Shown here: piece by piece, positions 5,013 through 5,726 of the stretch
Layout of the letters: each line of letters starts with the position of its first letter
How positions within the stretch are numbered: the first letter of the stretch is position 1
NCBI GenBank assembly: GCA_026224995.1
Contig: JAMFRX010000714.1
Span: 1 to 5,726 of the forward strand
Length of the DNA stretch: 5,726 nucleotides
DNA from: Puia dinghuensis
GTDB lineage: Bacteria > Bacteroidota > Bacteroidia > Chitinophagales > Chitinophagaceae
Reading direction: 5' to 3'
Notes under the pieces: model-generated
Told to the model about the DNA's origin: nothing
Databases searched by the model: none
The model's input: the letters and a program-made list of their open reading frames with translations, nothing else
Made by a program: the position numbers and the translations under genes

Positions 5013-5726
5013 TTAGTTGATAAATCCCCAGAAGACACCAAAACGGATGATAAGCGCCTGTTCAGGATAGTTGGGCGCTACGAAATTATTGTTGTAAAAG
5101 CCGAAGCCATGCGGGCTGAAGGTCAGGGAATTGACGTTCTCGGCCTGCACATAGAGGGTGAAGCTTCGGATGCGGAGATGCATATAGAGGTTGATATCGG
5201 GCAGCTTCTGCTTGATGGTGGAATCCTGCGAATAGAACTGTCCCACTACCGGCGAATAACCGTCCGCCTTGTAGGGACTGATATAGCGGATCTCCGTGCC
5301 GAAGCTGATGTTGAGGTTCTTGAACCCGAAACTGCCGTCATAGCCAATCTGGTTGACGGATGTCAGCAGCGGCACATGAACGGGAGAAGAGCCCGCCACC
5401 TGCTGTATCGTCGACAGGGTCCGCCACTTCCAGTGACGATAGATCGTAAACTGCTTCTTGAGCGTGATCTGCAGCAGGTTGAACAACGACGAATACTGGG
5501 CCTCCTTGTAATACCCATCGAAGTAGGTATAGTTGCTCATGAGGTAGTACGAGGCAGAAAGGTTCAGCTGATGCTGCGGCTGATCGATGGAGGCAAAAAT
5601 ATGCGTCGTATTCTCCTTGCCGAAGTCATGGTGCGCCGCCGTATCCAGGTTGAAGCTGCTGGCATTGTCGAAGACATAGCCCGGCGTCCGGTTGGAGTTC
5701 TCGAATCCGGCCTGGAAATAGCCCAG
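5013..5726 (-). CDS. Putative Bacteroidota beta-barrel porin (Porin_10-like), C-terminal part
   Basis: The minus-strand frame is open from the right edge of the window to the TAA at 5013-5015, giving about 237 residues with no stop. An internal Met at 5540 is not the start, because porin-like sequence (L-G-Y-F-Q-A-G-F-E-N-S onward) continues upstream of it. The protein consists of alternating amphipathic beta strands rich in Tyr, Phe, Asn and Ser. Typical elements are I-S-F-G-T-E-I-R-Y-I-S-P-Y-K-A-D-G-Y-S-P-V-V-G-Q-F-Y, then L-P-D-I-N-L-Y-M-H-L-R-I, then V-Q-A-E-N-V-N-S-L, and the ending Y-P-E-Q-A-L-I-I-R-F-G-V-F-W-G-F-I-N with aromatic final strands. This matches the layout of the Bacteroidota 'putative porin' family as I remember it, so an outer-membrane channel is expected. 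The N-terminus and any signal peptide lie outside the window. It converges on the CDF gene with 20 bases between stops. Substrate unknown. Confidence 0.85.
   Translation of the reverse strand: MGYFQAGFENSNRTPGYVFDNASSFNLDTAAHHDFGKENTTHIFASIDQPQHQLNLSASYYLMSNYTYFDGYYKEAQYSSLFNLLQITLKKQFTIYRHWKWRTLSTIQQVAGSSPVHVPLLTSVNQIGYDGSFGFKNLNISFGTEIRYISPYKADGYSPVVGQFYSQDSTIKQKLPDINLYMHLRIRSFTLYVQAENVNSLTFSPHGFGFYNNNFVAPNYPEQALIIRFGVFWGFIN

Overview
The window looks like chromosomal DNA from a member of the Bacteroidota, most likely the Chitinophagaceae or a close relative. The evidence is threefold: TAnnTTTG-type -7 promoter elements sit a few bases before several start codons; Shine-Dalgarno sequences are absent or poor; and there is a C-terminal fragment of a Bacteroidota-type outer-membrane porin (Porin_10-like). 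Base composition is GC-rich by eye, high for the phylum. No tRNA, rRNA, CRISPR array, insertion sequence or phage gene is visible. Coding density is very high and the longest gene-free gap is under 80 bases.

Layout, left to right. (1) Bases 2-250 hold the 3' end of a LytTR-type response regulator. (2) Bases 325-2365 hold a tight two-gene unit: a stand-alone class I glutamine amidotransferase-like protein with an intact Cys-His-Glu triad, followed 19 bases later by an ATP-grasp-like ligase. A -7 element lies only 4 bases before the amidotransferase ATG, which implies a leaderless message. (3) Bases 2380-2802 on the minus strand encode a small unrecognised protein with an N-terminal membrane anchor and two blade-like beta repeats. 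(4) Bases 2850-4992 hold three same-strand genes: a divergent SDR oxidoreductase, a small cupin, and a His-rich CDF zinc/divalent-metal exporter. The SDR gene and the small membrane-protein gene diverge from a 15-base inverted repeat that supplies a -7-like element to each strand. (5) Bases 5013-5726 on the minus strand are the C-terminal part of a porin running off the right edge.

How the genes may work together. The amidotransferase/ATP-grasp pair has the logic of a two-component amide-forming enzyme: glutamine hydrolysis gives ammonia, and ATP-dependent activation gives an acyl-phosphate acceptor. The substrate cannot be read from sequence, and this pair is the best candidate here for undescribed biochemistry. 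The SDR-cupin-CDF cluster could be one transcript, but its members share no obvious pathway beyond probable metal handling by the cupin and the transporter. I saw no defence, toxin-antitoxin or mobile system.
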